Of a stretch of DNA of 39,077 nucleotides, positions 1-7,524 are shown piece by piece. A program made the position numbers and the translations under genes. The notes beneath the pieces are model-generated. The model was given only the letters and a program-made list of their open reading frames with translations, was not told the DNA's origin and searched no databases. Position 1 is the stretch's first letter, and the number at the start of each line of letters is the position of its first letter. Source of the stretch: Aquabacterium soli (lineage in GTDB: Bacteria > Pseudomonadota > Gammaproteobacteria > Burkholderiales > Burkholderiaceae_C); NCBI RefSeq assembly GCF_003933735.1, contig NZ_RSED01000027.1, positions 1 through 39,077 on the forward strand. The letters are read 5' to 3'.

Positions 1-35
1 GTTTTCGGTCGGCGTCAACACTGCTAGGAGTTTTC

Positions 36-1496
36 ATGTCTTTTACTAATGGCTATAGGGCGCATCTCGCCCAGCTCGACGCTGAGCACCTCGGATTCTG
101 GCTAATGCACTACCCCTCTGGGGTGTCTATGCGCTTGCAGGAGCGCATCAAGTTCGCCTCAAAGCTGATTGCCAAGGCTTGCGCAGTATCTCGGTCCTCG
201 GCGTATGAAGCGTTCTCAAAGGCCACTGGATTTCAGGACTGGTTTGAACTGAACCGAGAGCTGAACCGGTACAACAATGATGATGCCCAAGCTCCCAGTA
301 GCTGGCTTGAGCGCCTCTCGGGAACATACTTCTTGTTGGTCGAGCACCAGGAGGAGGTTCCTCTGGCCCCGGCCCACATAGGTGAGCTTGAAGCGTTTGC
401 TGAGAAGGTCGCTCGTCTTACTAGTGCTGCGCCCGAGGTCGTATTGGATGTTGTCTGTGCTGGATTGTCTGGCAGTGCCGCCTGGCATGAAGTAGTTGGT
501 CGTCGTTTGCTCGAGGCAAGCAAGCCCTTGTATGGATTCCAGGTTGATGAGGTCAGTGCTGGTGGCAGGCGGCGGGCTCCAGGGGCCTTTTCCAGAAGCC
601 CGGCATGCATGGCCCTTACCGAGATGCTCGATGAGCAGACACTTGATTTCGCAGAGCAATCCAAGCCCCAACAGCTAGATGCGGGACGATGGCTTGATGA
701 GGTCTTACGGGAGCAACCAGGCTTCCTCGAAGGCGGCCTTGTTAAGGCTTCGCTGCTACTCAAGACAGGCGAATATGCCGCCGCCAGGAAGATGGTGAAT
801 GACTATGTTCGACTAGCTCACCGCTGTATTCCCAAGGACTTTGCTGGCCGCATTCCCTGGGTTTACCTTTCAAACAGAGTGTATTTGCGGCTTCTAGCTC
901 TGCAGTGCCGGGTCCACTACCTGTGGACCGACGTACGGTCATCCTTGGCGATTGCGAGGAAGGTCTATAGGTTAAATCCAGAGGACAACCAAGGTATGCG
1001 CTTCTTGCTACCCCTGTTGCTGCTGGAGGTGCAGGACTACTCGGCTGCCAAGCTCTCGTTGCGTCACAGCAAGAATGACACGCATGGTCTCGCGTCCCTC
1101 AATCGAGCCTTCGTCGCCTTTGCCAACAAGGAGCGCGACGTCTTTCGACGTGAATTGCTCACTGCATTGTTTGACTTGCCGTGGGCGGTGCTGTTCCTCA
1201 AGTCGGATGTCTCGACGGCGCCTTACAGCGATGATGCCTTTCGGATGGTCGCTCCGGACGTGGACTGGTACGCGGAGTTCGCGTGGCAGCCTTATCACTC
1301 TGTGCGAGGCTTACGCAAGGCATGCCAGCGCATACTTGCGGAGCCAATGGTTCAGCAGGCGGACGCTGAGCTGCGTAGTCTTTGGCTAGCTGGCAGTGCT
1401 GAACCTCGAAATGCGAAGCCAAACCGACGTGATGCTTGGTTTGCAGCGAAGGATGTTTGGATAGAGCGTACAACTGCACCAACGGCCTGGAAGTGA
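36..1496 (+). CDS. Hypothetical protein, possible TPR-like
   Basis: A 486-residue protein that I do not recognise as a named family. The start is supported by a TAGGAG ribosome-binding site six bases before the ATG. Residues about 35-75 contain a short helical segment ending in GFQDWFEL, which resembles the 'GYRDWHAL' type helix-pair found at the N-terminus of several accessory-genome proteins. The middle, about 215-360, is leucine- and alanine-rich, with paired helices such as those around 'KTGEYAAARKMVNDYV' and 'LAIARKVYRLNPEDNQG'. The latter has the feel of tetratricopeptide repeats (the NPED after a helix is typical). There is no signal peptide or membrane segment, so it is probably cytoplasmic. 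It stands alone, with no operon partner on its strand before the lipase 100 bases on. TPR-like is an inference from helix pattern only. Confidence 0.7.
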   Translation: MSFTNGYRAHLAQLDAEHLGFWLMHYPSGVSMRLQERIKFASKLIAKACAVSRSSAYEAFSKATGFQDWFELNRELNRYNNDDAQAPSSWLERLSGTYFLLVEHQEEVPLAPAHIGELEAFAEKVARLTSAAPEVVLDVVCAGLSGSAAWHEVVGRRLLEASKPLYGFQVDEVSAGGRRRAPGAFSRSPACMALTEMLDEQTLDFAEQSKPQQLDAGRWLDEVLREQPGFLEGGLVKASLLLKTGEYAAARKMVNDYVRLAHRCIPKDFAGRIPWVYLSNRVYLRLLALQCRVHYLWTDVRSSLAIARKVYRLNPEDNQGMRFLLPLLLLEVQDYSAAKLSLRHSKNDTHGLASLNRAFVAFANKERDVFRRELLTALFDLPWAVLFLKSDVSTAPYSDDAFRMVAPDVDWYAEFAWQPYHSVRGLRKACQRILAEPMVQQADAELRSLWLAGSAEPRNAKPNRRDAWFAAKDVWIERTTAPTAWK

Positions 1497-1595
1497 GCTA
1501 GGCCTGCATTTGAGTGTCCTTAGGCGTTACTCCCGATTGGCTCATTCCCTCAAGCCGAGAGAATCGAGCGCAGTTCTCCATACGCAAGGGACTTC

Positions 1596-2519
1596 ATGAG
1601 CCGCATCTCAAGAGTTCGGTCTGGTCTTGCTGTTCTAGCCGCAAGCTTGGCTTTTGGTGTTGGCACAGTTCATTCGGGCACTCCAGTAGCACAAGACAAA
1701 AGTTACGCAAGTACCCGTCATCCCATCGTGCTGGTGCATGGCCTGATGGGGTGGGACACTATCCTGGGCCTGGATTACTGGTATCAGATTCCCGCTGCTT
1801 TGCGGCAAAGCGGTGCCGTCGTGTTGGTTGCCAAGGTTTCCGCGGTGAACGACAACAACGTGCGAGGTGAGCAACTCCTCAAACAGCTGCGGGAATGGGC
1901 AGCAGCAAAGGGATACAAGAAGTTCAATCTCGTTGGCCACAGCCTTGGTGGTCCCACGGCGCGCTACGTTGCCGGAGTAGCTCCTGACCTGGTTGCAAGC
2001 GTTACTTCAGTTCAATCGCCCCATGTGGTTGATGGCGCGAATCCCGACAGCATCGTGAAGCTTCTGGCAAGCAATCCTGGCGTTTTCTCAAGTGCTGGCA
2101 AGCTCATTGATTGGCTGTCGGGCAGCGGCTCGCTGCCACAAGACCCCGCGGCCTTGCAGGTGTGGAGCTCGAACACGGCCGCGTTCAATGAGATGTGGCC
2201 GGCTGGCAAGCCTACCGCTAGCTGTGGCCAAGGAAATGAGCTGGCAAGCAATGGCGTGCGCTACTACTCCATCGCCGGCAACGTTGCGAAGACGAACACC
2301 TGGGACCCCTCTGACCTTCTGTTCTCAGAAGCGGGCGTTCCTAGCGATGGCCTCGTGCCAGTGTGTGCCGCCCATTGGGGACGCGTGCTGCGCGATGACT
2401 ACCCCTGGAATCACTTTGATGGCGTTAACCAGTTCTTCGGTTTGGTCGGCAAAGGCGCCCCTGACCCGGTGACCTTCTATGTGCAGCAGGCAAACAGGCT
2501 CAAGAGTCTCGGTCTTTGA
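1596..2519 (+). CDS. Secreted triacylglycerol lipase, family I (LipA-like)
   Basis: A 307-residue alpha/beta-hydrolase predicted to hydrolyse triacylglycerols outside the cell. The N-terminus (about residues 1-27) is a signal peptide with basic residues followed by an alanine/leucine-rich core. The oxyanion-hole strand VLVHGLMGWD lies at 45-54, and the nucleophile elbow GHSLGG puts Ser116 in the active site. Asp251 in the PSDGLVPVC segment and His273 in WNHFDGVNQ complete the triad. Cys210 and Cys257 sit where the single disulfide of Pseudomonas/Burkholderia family I.1-I.2 lipases occurs. The length fits that family. Those lipases normally need a membrane-anchored foldase (Lif) encoded just downstream, and none is present here. 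The start is preceded by AAGGGA. Family assignment is strong; substrate range is not readable. Confidence 0.93.
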   Translation: MSRISRVRSGLAVLAASLAFGVGTVHSGTPVAQDKSYASTRHPIVLVHGLMGWDTILGLDYWYQIPAALRQSGAVVLVAKVSAVNDNNVRGEQLLKQLREWAAAKGYKKFNLVGHSLGGPTARYVAGVAPDLVASVTSVQSPHVVDGANPDSIVKLLASNPGVFSSAGKLIDWLSGSGSLPQDPAALQVWSSNTAAFNEMWPAGKPTASCGQGNELASNGVRYYSIAGNVAKTNTWDPSDLLFSEAGVPSDGLVPVCAAHWGRVLRDDYPWNHFDGVNQFFGLVGKGAPDPVTFYVQQANRLKSLGL

Positions 2520-2663
2520 CGCCTAAATTGAAGCTGGTTTGGTCTGCGGTTAAGTGCGCTTGAGTTTCCGGGCATAGCAGTGTCATCGAGCTCAATAGGC
2601 GCACGGATACCGTCAGTCTCATCGGACGCCACCTATCCCGAAAGATGTGGACAGGCTTGGACG

Positions 2664-3122
2664 TTATGCCCAGAGCTGAATGACCAGGAGCTCACCGGTG
2701 ACGCAGACCTGGCCGTTGGCGAGTAGTTGTACGTCCACCTGCACCTTACGTCCCTCAATAGACCGAAGCTTGCCCTCCAGTTGGAGTTCGGCCCCAACGG
2801 GGTAGGGCGTTTGAAGTCGACTTTCAGTGAGCCCGTTACAAAGCGACTGGGTGCCTCATCCGCTTGTGCACCTTGTTCCTGACGCGCAAAGGCAGATGCC
2901 GTCGCTATGCCATGGCGGTCAAGCAAAGAAGCCAGCAGTCCCCCGTAAGCGCTGTCAGGAAATCCACCGCTGTACTTCGGGTCGGCGAGGAAAGTCGCCA
3001 CAACCCGACCGTCAACCATGTAGCTTTTGAGCTTATGACCATGGGGATTTGCGGTGCCACATCCGTAGCAGTGGCTGAAACCTGCGGGATAGCTGTCTTG
3101 GATGGCGCAACGAGGCGGACAT
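2664..3122 (-). pseudogene. Frameshifted PaaI-type hot-dog thioesterase
   Basis: Reading leftward, the sequence encodes a PaaI/YbgC-like hot-dog thioesterase broken over reading frames. One frame carries a typical N-terminus with YPAGFSHCYGCGTANPHGH, then FLADPKYSGGFPDSAYGGLL and SLLDRHGIATA, ending in the strand VDFKRPTP. At about 2795-2800 the frame shifts, and the expected C-terminal strands (VGAELQLEGKL, GRKVQVDVQLL, then VCVTGELLVIQLWA and stop) continue in the next frame. The only nearby ATG (3120-3122) also lies out of frame with the N-terminal segment, suggesting a second indel near 3105. The family acts on acyl-CoA thioesters. As written the gene cannot make the full protein, so it is a pseudogene or carries sequencing errors in two places. 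Identity is from motif order, and I am fairly sure of it. Confidence 0.7.
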
Positions 3123-3193
3123 CGGCGGTGGCGACGTGAGGCTGGAGAAGGCCCGTTCGAGCTTGTAAGGGGAGCCAGCCACCAGTGCCTGCT

Positions 3194-4543
3194 TCAGAAG
3201 CGGTTGTTTTTCATCTCGCCTAGCTCCTCCGTGTAGAACTCGTCCGGTGCCTGCATGAAGTCAAAGTGCTCGAAGAGCGGCTGAATAACGGATTTCACGG
3301 ATTCTGGAAGTAGGTCGCGGGCTACTTGGTGGCTGAATCGACCATGGATGGTGGCCTCGTCAGCGACCGTTGTGAATCCGGAGCGGATGTGTCTGCGCAT
3401 GTTGTGCGAGAAGACGCTACGCCCCTTCAAACCTGTCCAGGTGCATTCCACCAAGATTTCGAAATCTGGCTCGAACATGAACTCTCCGAGTTCTACTACG
3501 CGCAGAAGAAACTCGCCGAAGCGCCACACCGGCAATGAAGCTTCGAAACCTTTACCGGCTTGGCTGGTGGTGCCGAAATCGCCGTTCGAATCCTCCTGAT
3601 AGCCACGCAGTAGAAAGAAGTTGCCTTCAGGCTCTATGCGCCAGAAGTCTGCATGACCGACATCTGGCGAGACGATGTGCGCCAACCATGCTTGCAGTCC
3701 ACCATCTACAAGGGCTGGTTTGGTTTCCTTCGATGTCATCGAGACGAAGGTTGGCCAGCCGGTGTACTTTCGAGCACTTTCGTTTCGGCGCATCACTTCC
3801 GCGACTGGCTTGTTTTTGGCTGTGCCCAAAATGCGGGCGGCAAACGAAAAGTAGCCCAGGGAAATCTTAGCTGGGTGTTCAGGAGGGAGGGTGGCGTTCA
3901 GCTCTTTCCAACGAGCAGTGCAGGTTTGAGCGAACTGATGGAGAACGTCTTGCTCATCAGTTTTCTGGTGGGGCATCAGCTCACCAGTACCTGGCATCAT
4001 CGACCGAAGCAGGCCTAGGATTTCGTCTCGCTGATTTTGAACGGACCGACGCAGCAGAGCATCCCATTCGGAGCCGTTCAATGGACCGCGGCTTTCCGGG
4101 CCTGGAGCTCTAATGTAGTAGACGTGCTGCTTCAAGGCGCCCTGCGCGGTGGCGCTATCTGAGCGAACAGGTACCTTCGACCTGCCTGCCACGCGCACCA
4201 GTGGAAATTCCTCTCCTGTCTCCGGATGCTTTTGCACCGTCGTTTCGACGTGGAATACTGGCTCGGCACGCTTTTTCAGTATGGCGTTCAGCGCATCGGT
4301 CAGGTACGGCTCAAGCGACTCCGGACGCTTAGCGTCTGGTATCAGAACCTTTTCCTCGTTTTCAAGATAACCGAACAGGAGAAAGCCGCCACCATGGTTC
4401 TCCAGCGCAATGAGTGCCTTGGCGACGAGGCCTTGGCACTCGACGTCTGTCATGTCCAACCATCGCTTAACCTCGAAATCGAGTGTCTCTCGTGGGCTAA
4501 TGAGCCAGTCTTCAAAACGCGAGTTGATGTCTTTGTTGAGCAT
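3194..4543 (-). CDS. AlbA_2 (Schlafen-like) domain protein
   Basis: A 449-residue protein with an AlbA_2/divergent Schlafen-type domain at residues about 15-150. ETLDFEVKRW (Glu24-x-Lys26) is the characteristic 'E..E.K' strand, and LIALENHGGGFLLFGY (45-59) is the 'aNt.GG.l.iGv' motif of the family. The domain is known from nucleic-acid-binding or predicted ATP-binding regulators and from Schlafen RNases. The C-terminal 300 residues have no family I recognise. It is the last gene of a leftward three-gene set, 27 bases after its upstream neighbour, so probably co-transcribed with 4571-4873 and 4936-5655. No catalytic activity can be assigned; a role in defence or regulation is an inference from the domain and the accessory setting. 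Confidence 0.75.
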   Translation of the reverse strand: MLNKDINSRFEDWLISPRETLDFEVKRWLDMTDVECQGLVAKALIALENHGGGFLLFGYLENEEKVLIPDAKRPESLEPYLTDALNAILKKRAEPVFHVETTVQKHPETGEEFPLVRVAGRSKVPVRSDSATAQGALKQHVYYIRAPGPESRGPLNGSEWDALLRRSVQNQRDEILGLLRSMMPGTGELMPHQKTDEQDVLHQFAQTCTARWKELNATLPPEHPAKISLGYFSFAARILGTAKNKPVAEVMRRNESARKYTGWPTFVSMTSKETKPALVDGGLQAWLAHIVSPDVGHADFWRIEPEGNFFLLRGYQEDSNGDFGTTSQAGKGFEASLPVWRFGEFLLRVVELGEFMFEPDFEILVECTWTGLKGRSVFSHNMRRHIRSGFTTVADEATIHGRFSHQVARDLLPESVKSVIQPLFEHFDFMQAPDEFYTEELGEMKNNRF

Positions 4544-4570
4544 GTTCGGAGTATCTGCTTGTGGCCGAAT

Positions 4571-4873
4571 TCATTTGGCCCAATCTGCCGCCTGCAGTAG
4601 GAGCTCATCCAACTGAGACTGGTCGAGCATCAGCGCGCTGCGGCCCCAGATGCGCTTACCTTCAAAGCCTTTTTTCTTGCTAATCACGTAGTAGCCGAAA
4701 CGCAGTTGCACCGCTCCATCATCAAAGTGCAATCGCTGCAGAACCAGTTCTTTGTATCGGCCATCCTTGACGCTAGCCTCGCGCACTATCGTGAACTCTC
4801 GCCGATTGCCGGTTGGGGACACGATGGCGCCTCGTCGCTCACCGCTGGGCGCTCGGGGCATTGCTCTTGGCAT
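4571..4873 (-). CDS. Hypothetical protein, 100 aa
   Basis: A small protein of 100 residues (96 if the second Met is used) that I do not recognise. It is basic at the N-terminus. The middle (about 25-75) alternates hydrophobic and charged residues like a small beta sheet, for example LVLQRLHFDDGAVQLRFGYY, and the end is a helix with DQSQLDELLLQAADWAK. There is no signal peptide or membrane segment. It sits 62 bases after the 239-residue gene and 27 bases before the AlbA_2 gene on the same strand, so the three probably form one transcript. Its conservation with those neighbours would be the best clue to its role. Confidence 0.6.
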   Translation of the reverse strand: MPRAMPRAPSGERRGAIVSPTGNRREFTIVREASVKDGRYKELVLQRLHFDDGAVQLRFGYYVISKKKGFEGKRIWGRSALMLDQSQLDELLLQAADWAK

Positions 4874-4935
4874 CGGAGAAATCCTTTATCGACCAGTTTG
4901 CAAACTTTGGGCTCAAGCATCCTGAACCTTGATGA

Positions 4936-5655
4936 CTACGCACGCGGCCTTTCGTGCCATGTGCTGGGGAACTCTACTCGTAGCACAAAGCGCAGCAGCG
5001 AGTCTCTTGCCATTCGATAAGCCGGTCGTTTGGTATCGACACGGCTGGCCAGCTCGTCGTACTCACGCTGAGCCGAACGAGCATCCTGTGCACGGTAGGC
5101 TCCAATGTCGGCACCGGCATCCAGGATATCTTCGATGGTTCTGAAGTGCGCGTAGGCTTCGCCGCGTGTGTGCTGGTAGCCAGGTGGCTGGTTGTGTAGT
5201 GCAAACCGAGAGAGCTTGCTTTTTGCCTCATCGAAACGCGCTTTGACTTGCTCAAGATACTGGAGCATTTCCTGAGTTCGCTGAAGCAGGCCGGGGTCTG
5301 GCTCGATGTCAAATGAGCACGGCCTGTGCTTGTTTATGTTCAGCGTCTGGATAGGCGCCTCAACATTGATTTCACGCGCTTGGAAAAAATCCCAGTACGG
5401 ATGAGAGCTCAGGTAAACCGGAAGTTCCTGAGCCACCCACGCTATGGCAAGCAGTTCAGCGGAATCGGTCTCCTGGGCAAACGGCCTTGGTACGTTGACA
5501 ACCACATGAAAGCCAACGGTGCCTTCAGCAATTGTCAACTCGTTGCGAAGCACCACATGGGTCGCGGTGCTCTCGTTCCGAGGGATGCCGCTCCCGGTCG
5601 GAGTGGTCGCTGACCGGATTTGTATGTGACCCGCGTTGACAGTCAATTTGGCCAT
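4936..5655 (-). CDS. Hypothetical protein, 239 aa
   Basis: A 239-residue protein of unknown family and first gene of a leftward three-gene set. The ATG is preceded by an AGAGG-type ribosome-binding site. The first half (residues about 1-115) is rich in short beta strands with few charges, including TVGFHVVVNVPRPF and PVYLSSHPYWDFF. The second half (about 125-235) is helical and charged, with a segment at about 128-150 that could form a short coiled coil. There is no signal peptide, membrane helix or recognisable catalytic motif. Base composition is lower in GC than the right half of the window, in keeping with an acquired region. Confidence 0.6.
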   Translation of the reverse strand: MAKLTVNAGHIQIRSATTPTGSGIPRNESTATHVVLRNELTIAEGTVGFHVVVNVPRPFAQETDSAELLAIAWVAQELPVYLSSHPYWDFFQAREINVEAPIQTLNINKHRPCSFDIEPDPGLLQRTQEMLQYLEQVKARFDEAKSKLSRFALHNQPPGYQHTRGEAYAHFRTIEDILDAGADIGAYRAQDARSAQREYDELASRVDTKRPAYRMARDSLLRFVLRVEFPSTWHERPRA

Positions 5656-5796
5656 GAAGCTCTACCTCTGCGCCGATGTTCTGCGCGTAGTCTAGTCTTG
5701 CTCAAGCGCTTGGCGATGGTGCTTGATGGCTGTACGCGTATCCAGTATTATGCAGATATCGAGTGCTCTCAAGAGCTGCATCCTTTCCGATGAAGA

Positions 5797-6184
5797 ATGG
5801 CGAGAAAAACTAGTTTGGCCCTCGGTGGCCTGGCCGCTGTCCTGATTGCCACGAACGCGGCGTGGGCGCTTCACGCCCACGAGCAGAGTTCGACGATGGC
5901 GCATCTTGAACAGGCTGCAGGAGACGCATCGACGCTTCTGAATCAAGCACTTGCGGTTCTACCGGTGGCGGCAGATGAAGAGGCGACGCAAGAGGAGGTT
6001 ATCGCCGCAGCCCAACGAACCGGTGCCGCGATGGCGCCAGTGGAGAAGGGGGGGCTACATATGGGTTCAAGGCCTTGGTATGCGGTTCAGCGATGAAGGC
6101 CGGCTCGTGAGCGTATCTGCTGACCCACAGGAAGACGCCAAGGGCCCGACGCTGAAGGATTTGGGCTCGGCGGTGGCGTCGTAG
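5797..6184 (+). pseudogene. Small exported protein split by a G7 frameshift
   Basis: The first frame gives an N-terminal signal or membrane segment (SLALGGLAAVLIATNAAWAL, residues about 5-24), then an acidic alanine-rich helix. It then leaves its natural frame at a run of seven G (about 6048-6054). With one G fewer, the same reading continues as GYIWVQGLGMRFSDEGRL and SVSADPQEDAKGPTLKDLG up to the TAG at 6182-6184. That would make a coherent protein of about 128 residues. Unshifted, translation stops at about 99 residues with an unrelated tail. I do not recognise the family. The break could be real inactivation, slippage-based phase variation or a homopolymer sequencing error. It faces away from the leftward operon starting at 5655, so the two share an intergenic region of 141 bases. 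Confidence 0.5.
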
Positions 6185-6391
6185 CGTCTAGTCATGGCAT
6201 CGCATCAGGCTCGATTTAGGCCACAGTATGTGGACATGAGCTGAAGCACACGGAGTGGCCGCGGTGTCCGCTGTGACGCTCCGGGCAGCTGGGCCCGACC
6301 AAGAAGCCGACACGTGAGCTGTGCAGAAAGACGGACTGGTGAGCTGGCATCTGTCGGGCCTTTCAACCATTTTTTGTTCGCCGGCCTTTCG

Positions 6392-7480
6392 TCAAGCTGG
6401 CGGATAGTAAGACATTGTTCGGTGGTACTCCAGGTAGTACCGTAGCTTAGCGTTGGGTCGTGTACGCAGTGGTTGCGGGAGAGCGAAGTGCTCGCGCTCG
6501 TCTAGGGGAAGCCGCTCAGAAATGAGCATCTGTCCTTGGCCATCGAACGAAATGAATCCTCGGTCGAAAAGCGCGTCCAAATGCGCCGCAAGCATGAGGC
6601 CATTGTCCGCATCCAGACGCTCGAACGAGTTGCTCGACTTCCATGGCTTCACGTGCGAAGCTCGAAGGAGTCCTTTGCACTTCAGGCCAGTGACAGCGCA
6701 GGCACGTCCCCATTTTTGCATCACACGTTCGCTGTACGCACCCTGTCCAATACGCGCTTGGTCCATCGCCATGCGCGTTGTCGCTCTTGGTTCATCGTCG
6801 ATGTCTGGGATGGCGATGAATTCCGTAGGTGCACTCTCCATCGCATCCATGAGCCGAACCCAGGCCTCACAGCGCTGTGCGTCAGGCACCATGTTCATCA
6901 CCATGGCAGCGAACTTGCGCTCGACAGTCATGTGGGAAGAGAACATCTTTGCCAGTGCCGCTTTGCCCGTCAGCTGCATCGCATCAAGAGTGACTGGCTT
7001 ATCGAACCACAGGTAGTATTCGGCTGGACATACCCAGTTCGGAATCCAGTGACGGTTCGTGTCCCAGATTTCTTCGAAGCCGTCAGAGCCAAGAGCTTGC
7101 ACCTTGTCTAGCTCCCAGGCACCGGCTGCTAGAGAGTCGATATCCAGCCTGTCCGCAATGCGGAGACGCTCTTGCCTGTCGAGCTGGAACTTGGCGTTTC
7201 CTGCGACGCCAACCAACTGCTGGACTCCATCGTGTGTGGCGGTCATGAAGACGAAGGTCTGGCCAGCATTTTCGGCAAGCGGTGCCTTTTTAGGCCGCTC
7301 AGTGTGAAAGACGCGGTAGGAAAAGCCACGCTCCTTGAAAGCCAGGCGCGGAGAGTTGTTCCATTCTTCATGCCCGAATCCCCACATGCCTGGGAAGCTT
7401 TTCGGGTCGGTTTTTACGCCTCCTGGCTTGCGGTAGCCATTGGTGTTCCAAAGAATCGGCTTCAGGATGAACAGTGCCAT
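6392..7480 (-). CDS. HNH endonuclease
   Basis: A 362-residue protein with a C-terminal HNH nuclease domain at residues about 240-325. QARIGQGAYSERVMQKWG leads into CAVTGLKCKGLLRASHVKPW (His276 of the first H), then Asn293 in DNGLML and His300 in AAHLDALFDRG, followed by GFISFDGQGQMLIS. This order is that of the HNH_2-type domain found in restriction-like endonucleases, where the ASH, N and H residues bind the metal and cut DNA. The N-terminal 230 residues are not recognised and may bind DNA or a partner. It lies 44 bases downstream of the CoiA-like gene on the same strand, so the two are probably co-expressed. A role in DNA restriction or anti-phage defence is inferred from domain and context. 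Confidence 0.82.
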   Translation of the reverse strand: MALFILKPILWNTNGYRKPGGVKTDPKSFPGMWGFGHEEWNNSPRLAFKERGFSYRVFHTERPKKAPLAENAGQTFVFMTATHDGVQQLVGVAGNAKFQLDRQERLRIADRLDIDSLAAGAWELDKVQALGSDGFEEIWDTNRHWIPNWVCPAEYYLWFDKPVTLDAMQLTGKAALAKMFSSHMTVERKFAAMVMNMVPDAQRCEAWVRLMDAMESAPTEFIAIPDIDDEPRATTRMAMDQARIGQGAYSERVMQKWGRACAVTGLKCKGLLRASHVKPWKSSNSFERLDADNGLMLAAHLDALFDRGFISFDGQGQMLISERLPLDEREHFALPQPLRTRPNAKLRYYLEYHRTMSYYPPA

Positions 7481-7524
7481 GTCAGGTGCTCAATGGATGT
7501 TTTGTGACCTCAGCCCGGACTCGG

